NCBI GenBank assembly: GCA_022414725.1
Contig: CM039462.1
Location: 93,171,574 to 93,235,573, forward strand
DNA: 64,000 nt
Source of the DNA: Microglena sp. YARC
Taxonomy: Eukaryota > Chlorophyta > Chlorophyceae > Chlamydomonadales > Chlamydomonadaceae
Direction: 5' to 3'
Part shown: positions 33,457 through 43,233 of the stretch, one piece after another
Layout: each line of letters starts with the position of its first letter
How positions within the stretch are numbered: the first letter of the stretch is position 1
Translations under genes and position numbers: made by a program
Notes under the pieces: model-generated
What the model was told of the DNA's origin: nothing
What the model saw: the letters and a program-made list of their open reading frames with translations, nothing else
Databases searched by the model: none

Positions 33457-34199
33457 CCTAGGGCAATGGCGGCGACATCATATGCTAGGGCGGCCTCTAC
33501 TTCATCAGTGTAGCGGCCAATATGTGCGGAGGTCCGTTGATTGAGGTGCAAAATCCTAACATCCCATTTTCTCAGCAGGCTTGTCCCAGCTAACACCCCT
33601 GCAGTGCGGTTGAAATGTAAACAACTCAACAACCTTCAAGGGATCCACAACTCAATCCAGCTTCAATGGATTCTGAAACACACTGATTCTGGTCACTGGC
33701 AGGGTACTACATTTTGTCAAATTGGTCAGTGCTTTGTAGTGCAAAAAGCGCACAAACATCAAATTGGTCAGCGCTTTGTAGTGCAAAAAGCTCAAAAATT
33801 GCGCGCTGCGCCCACAGGGGGTTGAAAAAACTGTGGGAAATGCGCACTGGGGCTCAAAAAGCGTGCACGAAATCGCACTGCCGCGCGCGCTTTGTAGTAC
33901 CCTGGTCACTGGAATGTTTTGAAGGTTGCTATCATCGTGCTCTTGTCAATGGGTGGAAGGTGTGTACACAATTTGGTATCCACCTAACGCTCCCCATTTC
34001 GCTTCATCCAACCCATCCACCACACATACCATCACGTTACCTGTATACACTTGTTCCCCGCACAGGTTGGGTGGCCACCCTGCCTGCCTGCCTGAAGCTT
34101 GCAATGAGCTTCTTCATGCTGATGCTATCCAGCTCAGCCCTCTCCTCCTCTGAGAGAGGGAAGTTGATGGAGCTATGTCGCCCGATCTTGAACAACAAT
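33457..34199 (-). pseudogene. AP2-type transcription factor, inter-domain linker and AP2 repeat (copy A, frameshifted)
   Basis: Two minus-strand exons. Exon 1 (34041-34199; acceptor CCCTGCTAG, donor GTAACGTG) reads LLFKIGRHSSINFPLSEEER, AELDSISMKKLIASFRQAGR and VRGTSVYR. In ANT/AP2-class proteins the NFPL...ELxxxxxxxLxAxxR...RGxSxYR pattern is the linker joining the two AP2 repeats. Exon 2 (33457-33598; donor GTAAGTCC) joins in phase to give YRGVSWDK, and after a +1 shift continues KWDVRILHLNQRTSAHIGRY and TDEVEAALAYDVAAIALG, the AP2 beta-sheet and helix. The exon is 142 bp against 141 in copy B. The extra A in GAGAAAATGG breaks the frame inside the DNA-binding domain, so either a pseudogene or a base-calling error. 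The intron between the exons holds a hAT MITE. Confidence 0.75.
33692..33912. mobile_element. hAT-type MITE with 8-bp target duplication (copy B), empty site known
   Basis: Element 33700-33904 (205 bp), ends CAGGGTACTAC and GTAGTACCCTG, flanked by GTCACTGG at 33692-33699 and 33905-33912. It is in the opposite orientation to the 30.1-kb copy. The paralogous segment at 43311-43335 reads GATTCTGGTCACTGGAGTGT without insertion, an empty site that fixes the boundaries. Confidence 0.95.
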
Positions 34200-34969
34200 C
34201 TAGCAGGGACAAGGGAGTCAGGGTGACCGTTGGGAGTAAGGGCAGGAGGTGAAGGGGATGGGGGAAGGAGGTCACACACAACATTGCATGCCAACACACA
34301 AGCCAACGACCCTGTTTATATTTTTTGCTACGTGTAGCAGCTTCTAGGCAGCATCTCATCCCCGCCCTTGAGCCGTAGCAGGAAAGAAGAGCAGTGCAGG
34401 CACCCACCTGTCAACCGCCTTGGCAGCTTCCTCAGCAGTCTCAAAACTAGTTGTGGTGATTGTCTGCGCGACAGAAATTTTAAAATTGATAAACATGATC
34501 ATGTAAATCAGGTAGAACGCATATAACTATAATTATATTAAGGGCGCCTCGAGGAGCGTCCCGAATGAAATTACCAGTGTTCTGGATTGAATTGGTTTTA
34601 ATTGATTTTGATTTAATGTTTAGTTTTTATATTCAATTTCATTTAATCAACTTGAACTGCATTTAATTTATTTGTGTTTATTTGTATTGTAATCAATTTG
34701 ACCTAAATGCATTTAATTTATTTGTATTGTGTTCATTCGAATTGTATTGGAGTGGATTTAATTTGATGTAATTTATTTGCATCGAATCGATGGATGTTAT
34801 AGCATTGTTGTCTACAAAGTAACGAAACAGGGGAATTTTGCAGGGTTTGAGATATTTTCCTGTAATGTTATGCAATGCATATATGTGGGTTGGCTTATTT
34901 TAAAGAATTTGATGCACAAAAAATGAGTTCAATCAGAGGTCTGGTTGATTTTATGTTTTTTACAAGGTA
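34200..34969. other. Non-coding stretch, partly AT-rich
   Basis: 34315-34380 is a foldback-family fragment (CTACGTGTAGCAGCTTCTAG). 34540-34860 is AT-rich with repeated ATTTAATTTATTTGTATTG words. No gene recognised. Confidence 0.55.
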
Positions 34970-36045
34970 TTGCATGTTTGGGGCCGGCCCGGGGGGGCAG
35001 CCAGTACATGTTTGGGGCCGGGCCGGGGGAGCAAGTACATGTTTGGGGCCGGGCAAGTACATGTTTGGGGCCGGGCCGGGGGAGCAAGTACATGTTTGGG
35101 GCCGGGCAAGTACATGTTTGGGGCCGGGCCGGGGGAGCAAGTACATGTTTGGGGCCGGGCCGGGGGAGCAAGTACATGTTTGGGGCCGGGCCGGGGGAGC
35201 AAGTACATGTTTGGGGCTGGGCCGGGGGAGCAAGAACATGTTTGGGGCCGGGCCGGGGGAGCAAGTACATGTTTGGGCCGGGCCGGGGGAGCAAGTACAT
35301 GTTTGGGGCCGGGCCGGGGGAGCAAGTACATGTTTGGGGCTGGGCCGGGGGAGCAAGAACATGTTTGGGGCCGGGCCGGGGAGCAAGTACACGTTTGGGG
35401 CCGGGGGAGCAAGTACATGTTTGGGGGGGCAAGTACATGTTTGGGGCCGGGCCGGGGGAGCAAGTACATGTTTGGGGGCAAGTACATGTTTGGGGCCGGG
35501 CCGGGGGAGCAAGTACATGTTTGGGGCCGGGCAAGTACATGTTTGGGGCCGGGCCGGGAGAGCAAGTACATGTTTGGGGCCGGGGGAGCAAGTACATGTT
35601 TGGGGGGGCAAGTACATGTTTGGGGCCGGGCCGGGGGAGCAAGTACATGTTTGGGGGGGCAAGTACATGTTTGGGGCCGGGCCGGGGGAGCAAGTACATG
35701 TTTGGGGGAGCAAGTACATGTTTGGGGCCGGGCCGGGGAGCAAGTACATGTTTGGGGGGGCAAGTACATGTTTGGGGCCGGGCCGGGGAGCAAGTACATG
35801 TTTGGGGCCGGGCCGGGGGAGCAAGTACATGTTTGGGGGGGCAAGTACATGTTTGGGGCCGGGCCGGGGGAGCAAGTACATGTTTGGGGGGGCAAGTACA
35901 TGTTTGGGGCCGGGCCGGGGGAGCAAGTACATGTTTGGGGCCGGGGGGCAAGTACATGTTTGGGGCCGGGCCGGGGGAGCAAGTACATGTTTGGGGGGGC
36001 AAGTACATGTTTGGGGCCGGGCCAGGGGAGCAAGTACATGTTTCG
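34970..36045. repeat. G-rich minisatellite, GTACATGTTTGGGGCCGGGC type
   Basis: About 40 units of two main lengths. The long one is 31 bp (AAGTACATGTTTGGGGCCGG, then GCCGGGGGAGC). The short ones are about 20-23 bp, lacking part of or all the GCCGGGCCGGG block. Units mix irregularly. Strong plus-strand G-richness gives many potential G-quadruplex motifs, and GTACATGT and GGCCGGGCC add palindromy. Most of the six frames stay open for hundreds of codons as a consequence; none is a gene. Confidence 0.95.
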
Positions 36046-37722
36046 CCTCGAATGTTTGACGACAACTCTGCTTCCAAACCTACGTATGCGCATATGTTTG
36101 TAGAACGCCTTTAACTCTAGTTATATGAGACAGTGTGCGGGACTATACTCGGGGGTGACTGCCCTCACAATCTCCCTCTATATTTATGTCAAAAATATTG
36201 TGCACAAATATTGTCCACAAATACAAGTCAGGAAGTCTCACTTGACCCCCCCCCCACACACACACACCCACACACACACTGAATAATGTGCATCACATAC
36301 AGTAGTAGCAGATTACCAACCCTCACATAAGGACTGTGTTCGCCATTCATCCTTTGATCCCCCCCCCACACACACACCCCACCCACCCACCCACACACAC
36401 ACACTGAATCGTGCAACACAATATTGTGGCCGTCGAGTCATTCAGAACCGTTACTTCGGCTGGCCAGCCGGACATTCAAACAACCAGCTGCATTTCTTTG
36501 CCTGCAAAGCCTCTTTGCCTGCAAACGTTTTCTAAACATGTCTCACGCATGCGCACTTCGTTTGTCATCTCACCCTGCCATCACACTGCCACACAGCCGT
36601 GGTTGATGGCGTGGTTGGTTATGTAATAGCGACTTGTTTGAATTCCAGGAGACTTCCATGGCCATTCTGTCTTGCTGTGCTCTCTTCCCCTTGCCATGCT
36701 CTCAATGTCTCTGCCCGCTCTTTCCCTTTCACCAAGAATCCTGTTTCTCAGCGCAATGCAAGAGTGAGAGCGTCACAAAAGTGGCTGAATGAAGGCCCCT
36801 GCTGTTCAAAACAACTGCTTGCACGCCCAACTGTTTAACTGTGCGCAAGGAACCATTCAATAGCCGCCGGTAAGTAGCTTAGCCATGGCAAAAGCCCGGA
36901 GTTCTTAGCGGGGACGTACTATGTGCAAACAGCCGGGAGTTGAGGCTTCAATTTGTCACGCTCCTCTTTAGGCAAGAGTAAAGCCCACAGATAAAGTGGC
37001 TGGGAAGAGATAGGGAAAAGCGGGGGAGTATGTATGTTTTTGTGGGTGCGGAGGTGAGTCAGAGAGGAAGGGAAAGGATGGGAGGGAGAGGGGGTGGGTC
37101 GGGGTGGCTGGATGGGAGGAGGGAGGGGAGGGGAAGGTGGAGGGAAGCCGGGGCAGGGGAGGGACGGGGGGGGCGGGGGGGGCGGAGTGGGGGAGAGGAT
37201 GGAGAAGTAGAGGAGTATTCGTGTCTTTGAGATGGCATGGGGGAGGAGGTAAAGAGGAGGAGGGGCTTGGGTGGGAGGGAGCGGGGGTAAAGGGGGGGGA
37301 GGTCGATGGGGAGAGGGGGGAGGAAGGTAGGGATGGGGAGATCCGTCAGCATTTTCAGTTGCAGCAGGAAATGATTATGATTGTATGTGTGTGTGGGGGT
37401 GGGGGTGGGGGGGGGGGAGGTAAAAGGTGTAACCTGTCCTTTACTTCACCATTCCTAATAAAAGTGCGGGCAACGGAACACGGGCACTGCACTAGAAATG
37501 TAATCATACAATCATATCATGCGTCATATTGCATTTACACACAAATATATATTTATATACAAATATGTATTTAAATACAAATATATATATGTATTTATAT
37601 ACAAATATATAAGTTGGAACACTCAGAAGTATTTCAATAAGTAGTAATCATCAGCACCAAGCTATCAGATGTGTCATCATCATATCCAGTCCAAACACCA
37701 GAGAACACCAGCATCTTGTTAC
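36046..37722. repeat. CA and purine-rich simple repeats, no supported gene
   Basis: 36246-36285 and 36359-36405 are CCCCCCACACACACA-type runs in a ~120-bp duplication. 37030-37345 is a nearly pure G/A purine tract (GGGAGGGGAGGGG). 37385-37425 is G/T-rich. 37545-37610 is a TATATATTTATATACAAATA repeat. The frame at 36411-36840 was inspected and has no recognisable features. Confidence 0.6.
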
Positions 37723-37838
37723 CTTTATTTTATGCTTGGAAGCACCAGCCCGGAGACTCTCTGGTAGCTTAGCTGTCTCTTTTGCGTTGAGTGTGACACT
37801 GCCCCTATACGGCCTTTCACGCTTCTTACTGTTGCACC
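37723..37838 (-). CDS. Basic exon of a minus-strand gene
   Basis: Two bases plus 38 codons between acceptor ACTTACCAG and donor GTAACAAG: CNSKKRERPYRGSVTLNAKE, then TAKLPESLRAGASKHKIK. Its Lys/Arg richness is coding-like. It could be a nuclear-protein exon of the AP2 gene series on this strand. Caution: on the plus strand the same spot carries a strong donor (GTAAGTACC at 37842) and a strong acceptor (CTCTCCCGTCAG ending 37900). A plus-strand exon pair, with WRWVWPQRCECNSLASTPCQ following, is an alternative. Confidence 0.4.
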
Positions 37839-38272
37839 CTGGTAAGTACCCCACAAAATTGTAGCTATGTTTCTGAGTATCCACTTGTTCTCTCCCGTCA
37901 GACAAGTCTGGAACCTGTGGCGTTGGGTGTGGCCACAAAGGTGTGAGTGTAACTCGTTGGCGTCAACTCCCTGCCAGAAGTGCCCCGGCAAGCTGTTGCG
38001 GGCCATCTATGACATCATTCCTGACACACACAAGCACCCTCCCAACCACACACACTTACCAGGCATTGCACTGCATGGGATGCGATTGGGAAGCGCCTCT
38101 TCGTGACCGACAAGCTGTGGACGGCCATCTGGTCAAGTCATTCCACAAACACACGCTCCCCCCCACGCTTCACACACACACACTCCACACAAACACACCC
38201 AGTGTGTGAGGCACACGCATAGTCAGCCCCTAGTCCCCTCAGGTGGGGTGAGCGGCGGGGGGGGCGGGGGGG

Positions 38273-38306
<34 letters not shown>

Positions 38307-38589
38307 CTACTTCCCCACACCGTCTCATGTATATTTTTGTCAGGGCGTTAGTCAGAATTCGAACATTATGTGGCACACTTTGGTATGAATAGCAGATGTG
38401 GGAAATCACTTTTCTTGTCAAGACTTTTAGTTCTAGAAAATGCAATGTGTAGCAAAAACAAGAAGGCACCCCCTCCCCCCCCTAACCCCAAACCCCAACC
38501 GCAACTCCAACCCCAGTCCAAGCCATAAACCCCCTCCAGGTTCCCACCTCCCCCTTCCAACCCCAATCCAAGCCTCCAGGTTCCCACCT
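37839..38589. other. Possible plus-strand Cys-rich exon, then CA and poly-G repeats
   Basis: 37901-38025 on the plus strand follows a strong acceptor and encodes CECNSLASTPCQKCPGKLLR, a possible zinc-binding cluster, but no donor or partner exon is confirmed. 38150-38210 is CA-rich. 38257-38306 is mostly poly-G. 38341-38460 duplicates 39040-39160. Confidence 0.3.
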
Positions 38590-38650
38590 ATGGCATTGGA
38601 TCCAACTTCCTCTTGAAGAGGGCCTTCCATTATTCACTCATTGCATTGCC

Positions 38651-38700
<50 letters not shown>

Positions 38701-39095
38701 AATCCAGAACATAGCATTAAAGGGAATAAGCAGTACCGCGGCTGGGTGCTTGTTCCTCGCCTAACCACTAGGTCCTAATCCTAATCCCAATCACTAGGAT
38801 TACCTAGTCCTAATCCTAATCACTAGGTCCTTGTACCACGCCTTGATGCTTATTCACTCAATTGCAACAAGCAACAATCCCGCAAACTCTTTGGTCCACC
38901 CTGTTTCTCTACACATATATCTGTCTCTATCTACGGCTGCCACAATCTAATAATCGTCACCTATTTTTTATGTTGCTGAATTATCTGCTAGACCTTGTCC
39001 GTGTCAGTGGTATTGAACAGCTTGAGGAGCAGCGCATCAATGATCTTGGACATAAGTCAACCACTATGTGGTATGCTCTGGTATGCATATAGCAG
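38590..39095 (-). pseudogene. Decayed duplicate of the 40.3-kb exon
   Basis: On the minus strand about 39048-38955 encodes IIDALLLKLFNTTDTDKV, then a stop, matching ITDALLLKLFRTTDRDKV of the intact exon. 38640-38594 encodes AMSE, a stop, then WKALFKRK, matching MSEEWKALLKRNPMP. The two halves are separated by (TA)n (38656-38697) and CCTAATCCTAATCC repeats (38770-38835). Stop codons in both halves mark it as a pseudo-exon. Confidence 0.7.
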
Positions 39096-40295
39096 ATGTG
39101 GCAAATTAACTTTCTTATCAAGACTTCTAGTTAAGCTCATATGCGTAGCAAAACAAAAAGCTCTCTATCCCCCCCACGTCCCACCCACCCACCCCAACCC
39201 CCATAGTTTTGTATTATTCGACGTGTCGCAAATTGAGCGACTTGGTGCGACGCCAGTGCGACGCTTACGAGAAAAACTTTCCCCTTCAATGGGCCATGCG
39301 TCGCAACCTTTGCGACGCCAGTGAAGTGCTCTGAGCCCTAGGCTGCACCTTAATCACCTGGGTTGGGCCTGGGCTAGTCCAAGCCCAACCCTGGTTAGAC
39401 CTTGGTGGAAGTCACCAAGTCAAAACTCTGAGAGTGACCCATGCATGGGCCCAAGTGCCCAAGACGAGACAGTACACATGTGCAATCTAGAGTCAAATTC
39501 CTGAAGTTACTTAGTTTGACTGATGGTTGATTGGTTGATTGATTGTTGCAAAGGCATGAGGCATGAGCGACATTGACCGTACTAAACCGCACGCGCCTGC
39601 GCTGCCCGCCCCTGGGTTGGTGGCTAGGCCTTGCCATGGGGAAACTTCTTAGGCTGAGGTCAAGGCCATGCCAGAAGAGGTTGCACCAACAGGAGACAGG
39701 TCTGATGAGGGTAGTTATTGTGCTTGTGTGTGTATGTGTGTGTCTTGTGTGTATGTCATGCGTGTGCCACCACAGTTGATAGTATCATGTTCTCATTACG
39801 TGATATGATCAAGCAGACCCTTTTCTTATACTACAAGGCAGCGTAGGATGAGGTAGCTGAAGATGAGGCAGCACACCCTTTTATTTTGCTATGCAAGGAA
39901 TGTGTATTGATGCTGACTTAATGAGTATGTAGCAGGTTAGTAGGAATGTTGGGGCTAGGTTATCCTACAAGACTTGTTGTTACTTTTCTGTGCAAGTCAG
40001 AGGCATGACAAAGTTGTTACAAACGTGTGTGACATACAACATCTATGTACAAAATGCATGTTTCCTTATGGACCACTAAAACAAAATCTCCCTTAAAATG
40101 GCTGCGATTCGCGCCGAGCTTCGCTCTACATGACGGGTGCTACGAAACCATCCTGGAATCAGGCTTGCGTCGCACATTTTGGTAGTTAGCACCAGCTGAC
40201 CTACAGTAACTGGAAATGAAAACACTGAGAAACCCCACCCCCCTACCCCTAAGTCAAACACCAATCCAAACCATACCCCCCCATAAGTCTCCCAC
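39096..40295. other. Non-coding stretch with dispersed repeats
   Basis: 39225-39320 contains GTCGCAAATTGAGCGACTTG, then GTGCGACG, related to 22650; it has repeated GCGACGC words. 39725-39770 is GT-rich. No exon was supported between 39320 and 40295. Confidence 0.5.
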
Positions 40296-40485
40296 CTTAG
40301 GCATTGGATTCCTCTTGAGGAGGGCCTTCCACTCTTCGCTCATTACAATGCCATTATCTTTTTGATGTTGCTCAACCATCTCCTGGACCTTGTCCCTATC
40401 GGTGGTCCTGAACAGCTTGAGGAGCAGTGCATCAGTAATATTGGCCTTCGACACTCTCTCCGGGAAATTAAGACCATCTATTTTC
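40296..40485 (-). CDS. Exon of unrecognised minus-strand gene, linked to AP2 copy B
   Basis: One base plus 63 codons between acceptor CGCATCCAG and donor GTGGGAGAC: KIDGLNFPERVSKANITDAL, LLKLFRTTDRDKVQEMVEQH and QKDNGIVMSEEWKALLKRNP, then MPK. Predicted mostly helical and charged. I do not recognise the family. A degenerate duplicate (38.6-39.05 kb) has stops while this one is clean, which favours real coding. It lies 3' of the AP2 exon at 43.1 kb and of two small exons on the same strand, so a single gene is plausible but unproven. Confidence 0.6.
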
Positions 40486-41290
40486 CTGGATGCGGAATGT
40501 GTGTGTGTTTGTATTACAGTCAAGGGGTAGCCAGACCAGGGTTAAGGAGTCCGGCCAACTTCAGCAAATCATCAGGAAGGGCTGATTATAAGAACACTAT
40601 ATGAACTGGAAACCAACAAATCGCAAACAATCCTGGATGCATGAAGGTAGCATGCATGGAATTGGTAACAAGATAGGCTTAAAGGGAAATGACAGGATGA
40701 AAGGTTATGTTGCTAACCTTCACAGAACAATCAAGAGGCATCCCCATACAAAACTGTTCATATGATATTTAATCATTGCAAACTGTTTTAAGCCAGAGGG
40801 GGGCAAGAAAAAGTATTGCGCACTGCATCATTAACATGGAGAATTGCGAGTATACAGTGAAACCGTTGAGTTCTTGTTGATACACACAGGGGTGAGGGGG
40901 GATTAGACCCCTGAACGACTTTATTTGTGCTGTTGTAACTTTCTTGCCAATGCGGATTTTTGTTCGTGAGATACACCATAGAGATGGTCTCAACAAGAGG
41001 AGCACACATCTGCAGTCGTTAGTCGGTTACACCCAGGGTGTAATTGGTGGGTATCCTGGAAGGTTCGTCCAGGCTGGACGCCATCCAGATCTCTTAGAGA
41101 CCTTCGCGCCCAGCTTCGCACGAGCGGCATGTGGATGCAAGTTGTGAATTCTGGTTTCCAACGAGGTCCCCAAAGCAGTCGAGCCTGAGATCGCCCCCCC
41201 ACCCCCCACCCCACACCCCACACACACCACCACCACCTTCACCCCCAATCACCACCACCTCAACACACACACCACACCACCCAAGTGAAC
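40486..41290. repeat. Intron-like stretch homologous to 31.7-32.6 kb
   Basis: 40560-40800 aligns with 31745-32130 (GCAAATCATCAGGAAGG, GATAGGCTTAAAGGG, then AGAGGCATCCCCAT), and 40790-41230 with 32420-32640. It marks a segmental duplication. 41200-41280 is C/A-rich. 40505-40560 is a copy of the CAAGGGGTAGCCAGACCAGG dispersed repeat. Confidence 0.65.
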
Positions 41291-41344
41291 CCTCAGGCTC
41301 CAGAGTTCAGTGTATACTTCAATGAAATCATGACGCTTCTGCTC
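41291..41344 (-). CDS. Small exon of AP2 gene copy B
   Basis: EQKRHDFIEVYTELWSLR on the minus strand after acceptor ATTATCAG; the donor (GTTCAC) is weak. The copy-A counterpart (about 32634-32690) keeps FWSLK and a better donor but has an in-frame TAA. Homology across both segments supports an ancestral exon. Confidence 0.4.
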
Positions 41345-41375
41345 CTGATAATGATAAATAGAACAAGTTCTATGC

Positions 41376-41580
41376 AGCGTCGCCTGCGGCGGTGAAATTT
41401 GGCGGAGAGTGATCGCGAGGGAGCGAAAAGGTGGCAACGGAAGCGAGTTAGTTACGAGACCGTTGGCTGACGTGTCAGGCTCCATCACGATCAGATGGAT
41501 GGTCGGATGGTCGGTCGGTCGGACGGACAAATAGGTAAACATGGGGGCTCCCGCCCCTCAGAAGGGAGGACTCTGCTAAA
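41376..41580 (-). mobile_element. About 200-bp dispersed element, copy 2
   Basis: The reverse complement matches 12421-12626 in order: CCCTTCTGAGGGGCGGG, GACCGACCGACCAT, CCTGACACGTCAGCCAA, GGTCTCGTAACTAACT, CACTCTCCG and GGCGACGCTGC. It is absent from the homologous position of the copy-A segment (near 32697-32715), so it inserted after the duplication. Ends read GCAG...CTGC. Confidence 0.65.
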
Positions 41581-41601
41581 AATATAAATGGCTTCAGTTC
41601 T

Positions 41602-41863
41602 TGTCCAACTCGGATGATCTCATCCAGGGTACTACTGAGCGCGAGAGGCAGCACGGTGCCGCGCTGCCTTTTTAAGCCCCTCTGCGCGTTTCGCGCAGTT
41701 TTTTCAACCCCAAGTGGGCGCAGCGCGCAGTTTTTGCGCTTTTTGCACTAAAAAGCGCTGACCAATTTGATGTTTGTGCGCTTTCAGCGCTGATCAATTT
41801 GGCAAGAAGTAGTATCCTGATCTCATCCAAGGAGAGGGAGCGCACAAGAAAGTTGTACAATGA
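41602..41863 (-). pseudogene. AP2 copy B exon split by a hAT MITE
   Basis: Minus-strand exon starting after acceptor GTTTGTAG (41864) encodes FLVRSLSLDEI. It is interrupted by the MITE (41625-41819) and resumes as IRVGQELK. The copy-A exon (32717-32784) shows the uninterrupted form, with TLDEITQEWRELK. The donor after ELK is lost here. Unless the MITE is spliced out, this breaks the reading frame. Confidence 0.6.
41617..41827. mobile_element. hAT-type MITE with 8-bp target duplication (copy C), empty site known
   Basis: Element 41625-41819 (195 bp); ends CAGGGTACTAC and GTAGTATCCTG (one mismatch), flanked by ATCTCATC at 41617-41624 and 41820-41827. The empty site in the paralogous segment is GGGTGATCTCATCCAAGG at about 32738. 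Same orientation as copy A at 30.1 kb. Confidence 0.95.
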
Positions 41864-43092
41864 CTACAAACTGAATTACTCTGTTCAAACTTGATTTTTT
41901 TTCTATTTGGTTATCTGGACGGAAAAGCAGACGACGACGAGCTGATGCTAATGGACACCTCTTTCGCTACGTCTCTCTGCATGGGTGTCCAGGCCTCAAC
42001 GTGTGTGTGTGTGTGTGTGTGTGTTTTTGATTGTTTGTGTATGTGTGTAAACAACAGCAGTAATGCGGTCTGGGAGCTTTATTCTAACTCACACGCACAC
42101 ACACATACACCACCACCACCAGTACGAGTTTTTGCTTTGTCATTCATCAGTCATTCGCGGAGACTGCGAGCAGCCTTAAGGCTTCAGCCTTAAGGCTTAC
42201 AGCTTAAGGCTGAAGCTGACGGAGAAGCCTTCAGGCTTCATCAGTCATTCACGGAGACTACGAGCAGCCTTAAGGCTTTAGCCTTAAGGCTGCTCGCGGT
42301 TTTAAGCAGTAGCAGTAATAATTATAACCTTCATCTTCATTTGAATCTAGTACAAGGAGACACTTTAAGGTGGTAGGGACTTCGAAGTAGGACGAGGAGG
42401 GGCGAGAGATGGGGGATTTTCAGGGATATTTTGTCCGGAAAATTTTAGATCAGAATACGAGACCACGTTTTGGCCAAAATTGCCGGATTAAGAAACCTGG
42501 GAAAAAAACTTGTTTTACTGAAATTGACTAAAAATGACCCAAATCGACCCAAATCGGGATAAGGATCCTGTTTTGGGAGGAAAAAAGGGAAAGAAAAAAA
42601 GGAATAAGATTTCCTCTTTTTTAATTGAAAAAAGATCCCTGGATTGGGGGAGGGATTTACCTTATACCAATAGGGTACAAGGAGGATGGAGGTCAGTGAT
42701 TGTACCTTCCTGTCTGCTTGTACCGTGACTTGGTCGAATGGACACATATCTATTAGAGGGAGAGAGGGAGAGGGGAGAGAGGAGAAGAGAGGAGAGAGGG
42801 AGAGAGGGAGAGAGGGAGAGAGGGAGAGAGGGAGAGAGGGAGAGAGGGAGAGAGGGAGAGAGGGAGAGAGGGAGAGAGGGAGAGAGGGAGAGAGGGAGAG
42901 AGGGAGAGAGGGAGAGAGGGAGAGAGGGAGAGAGGGAGAGAGGGAGAGAGAGAGAGAGAGGAAAGAGGGAGAGAGGGAGAGAGGGAGAGAGGGAGAGAGG
43001 GAGAGAGGGAGAGAGGAGAGAGGGAGGAGGAGAGAGGGAGGAGGGAGTTCAATGGAGGACAAGGAGGGGGGAGATAGGGGGAAGAGACTTAC
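41864..43092. repeat. Intron-like stretch with GT run and AGAGGGAG minisatellite
   Basis: 42000-42025 is (GT)n. 42165-42300 carries repeated AGCCTTAAGGCTT palindromic words. 42755-43050 is an 8-bp AGAGGGAG repeat, polypurine on the plus strand. It yields long Ser/Leu/Pro frames on the minus strand and Glu/Arg/Gly frames on the plus; neither is a gene. Confidence 0.85.
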
Positions 43093-43233
43093 CCTAGAGC
43101 AATGGCGGCAGCATCATATGCTAGGGCGGCCTCAACTTCATCAATGTAGCAGCCGATAGTTGTTGAAGTCCGTTCAATGAGGCTCGCAATTTGTACACGC
43201 CATTTGCCATTACCTTTGTGCCAGCCAACACCC
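43093..43233 (-). CDS. AP2 DNA-binding domain exon (copy B)
   Basis: 141-bp minus-strand exon between acceptor CGCACTGCAG and donor GTAAGTCTC. It encodes GVGWHKGNGKWRVQIASLIE, then RTSTTIGCYIDEVEAALAYD and AAAIALG. This is an AP2/ERF domain: the GVxW...KWxxxI strands, the GxYxxxxEAAxAYDxAA helix, and an exon start inside YR/GV as in copy A. AP2 proteins are nuclear transcription factors that bind GC-rich DNA through the three-stranded sheet. The frame is intact here, unlike copy A at 33.5 kb. The upstream exon (about 43549-43607) ends TMGPTRGTSGDR, resembling VRGTSVYR of copy A but more diverged. The gene as a whole may be damaged by the MITE at 41.6 kb. Confidence 0.8.

Noticed and set aside
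34875..36114. Long frames of 345-394 codons on both strands, Gly/Cys/Pro-rich
   Set aside because: Produced by the G-rich minisatellite; several frames on both strands are open at once.
42445..43159. Ser/Leu/Pro and Glu/Arg/Gly frames of 100-200 codons
   Set aside because: Encoded by the AGAGGGAG polypurine repeat.
43093..43233. Apicomplexan-type ApiAP2 protein
   Set aside because: The copy-A linker (NFPL...RGTSVYR) fits the plant AP2/ANT class, and the rest of the window also fits a green-lineage genome better.
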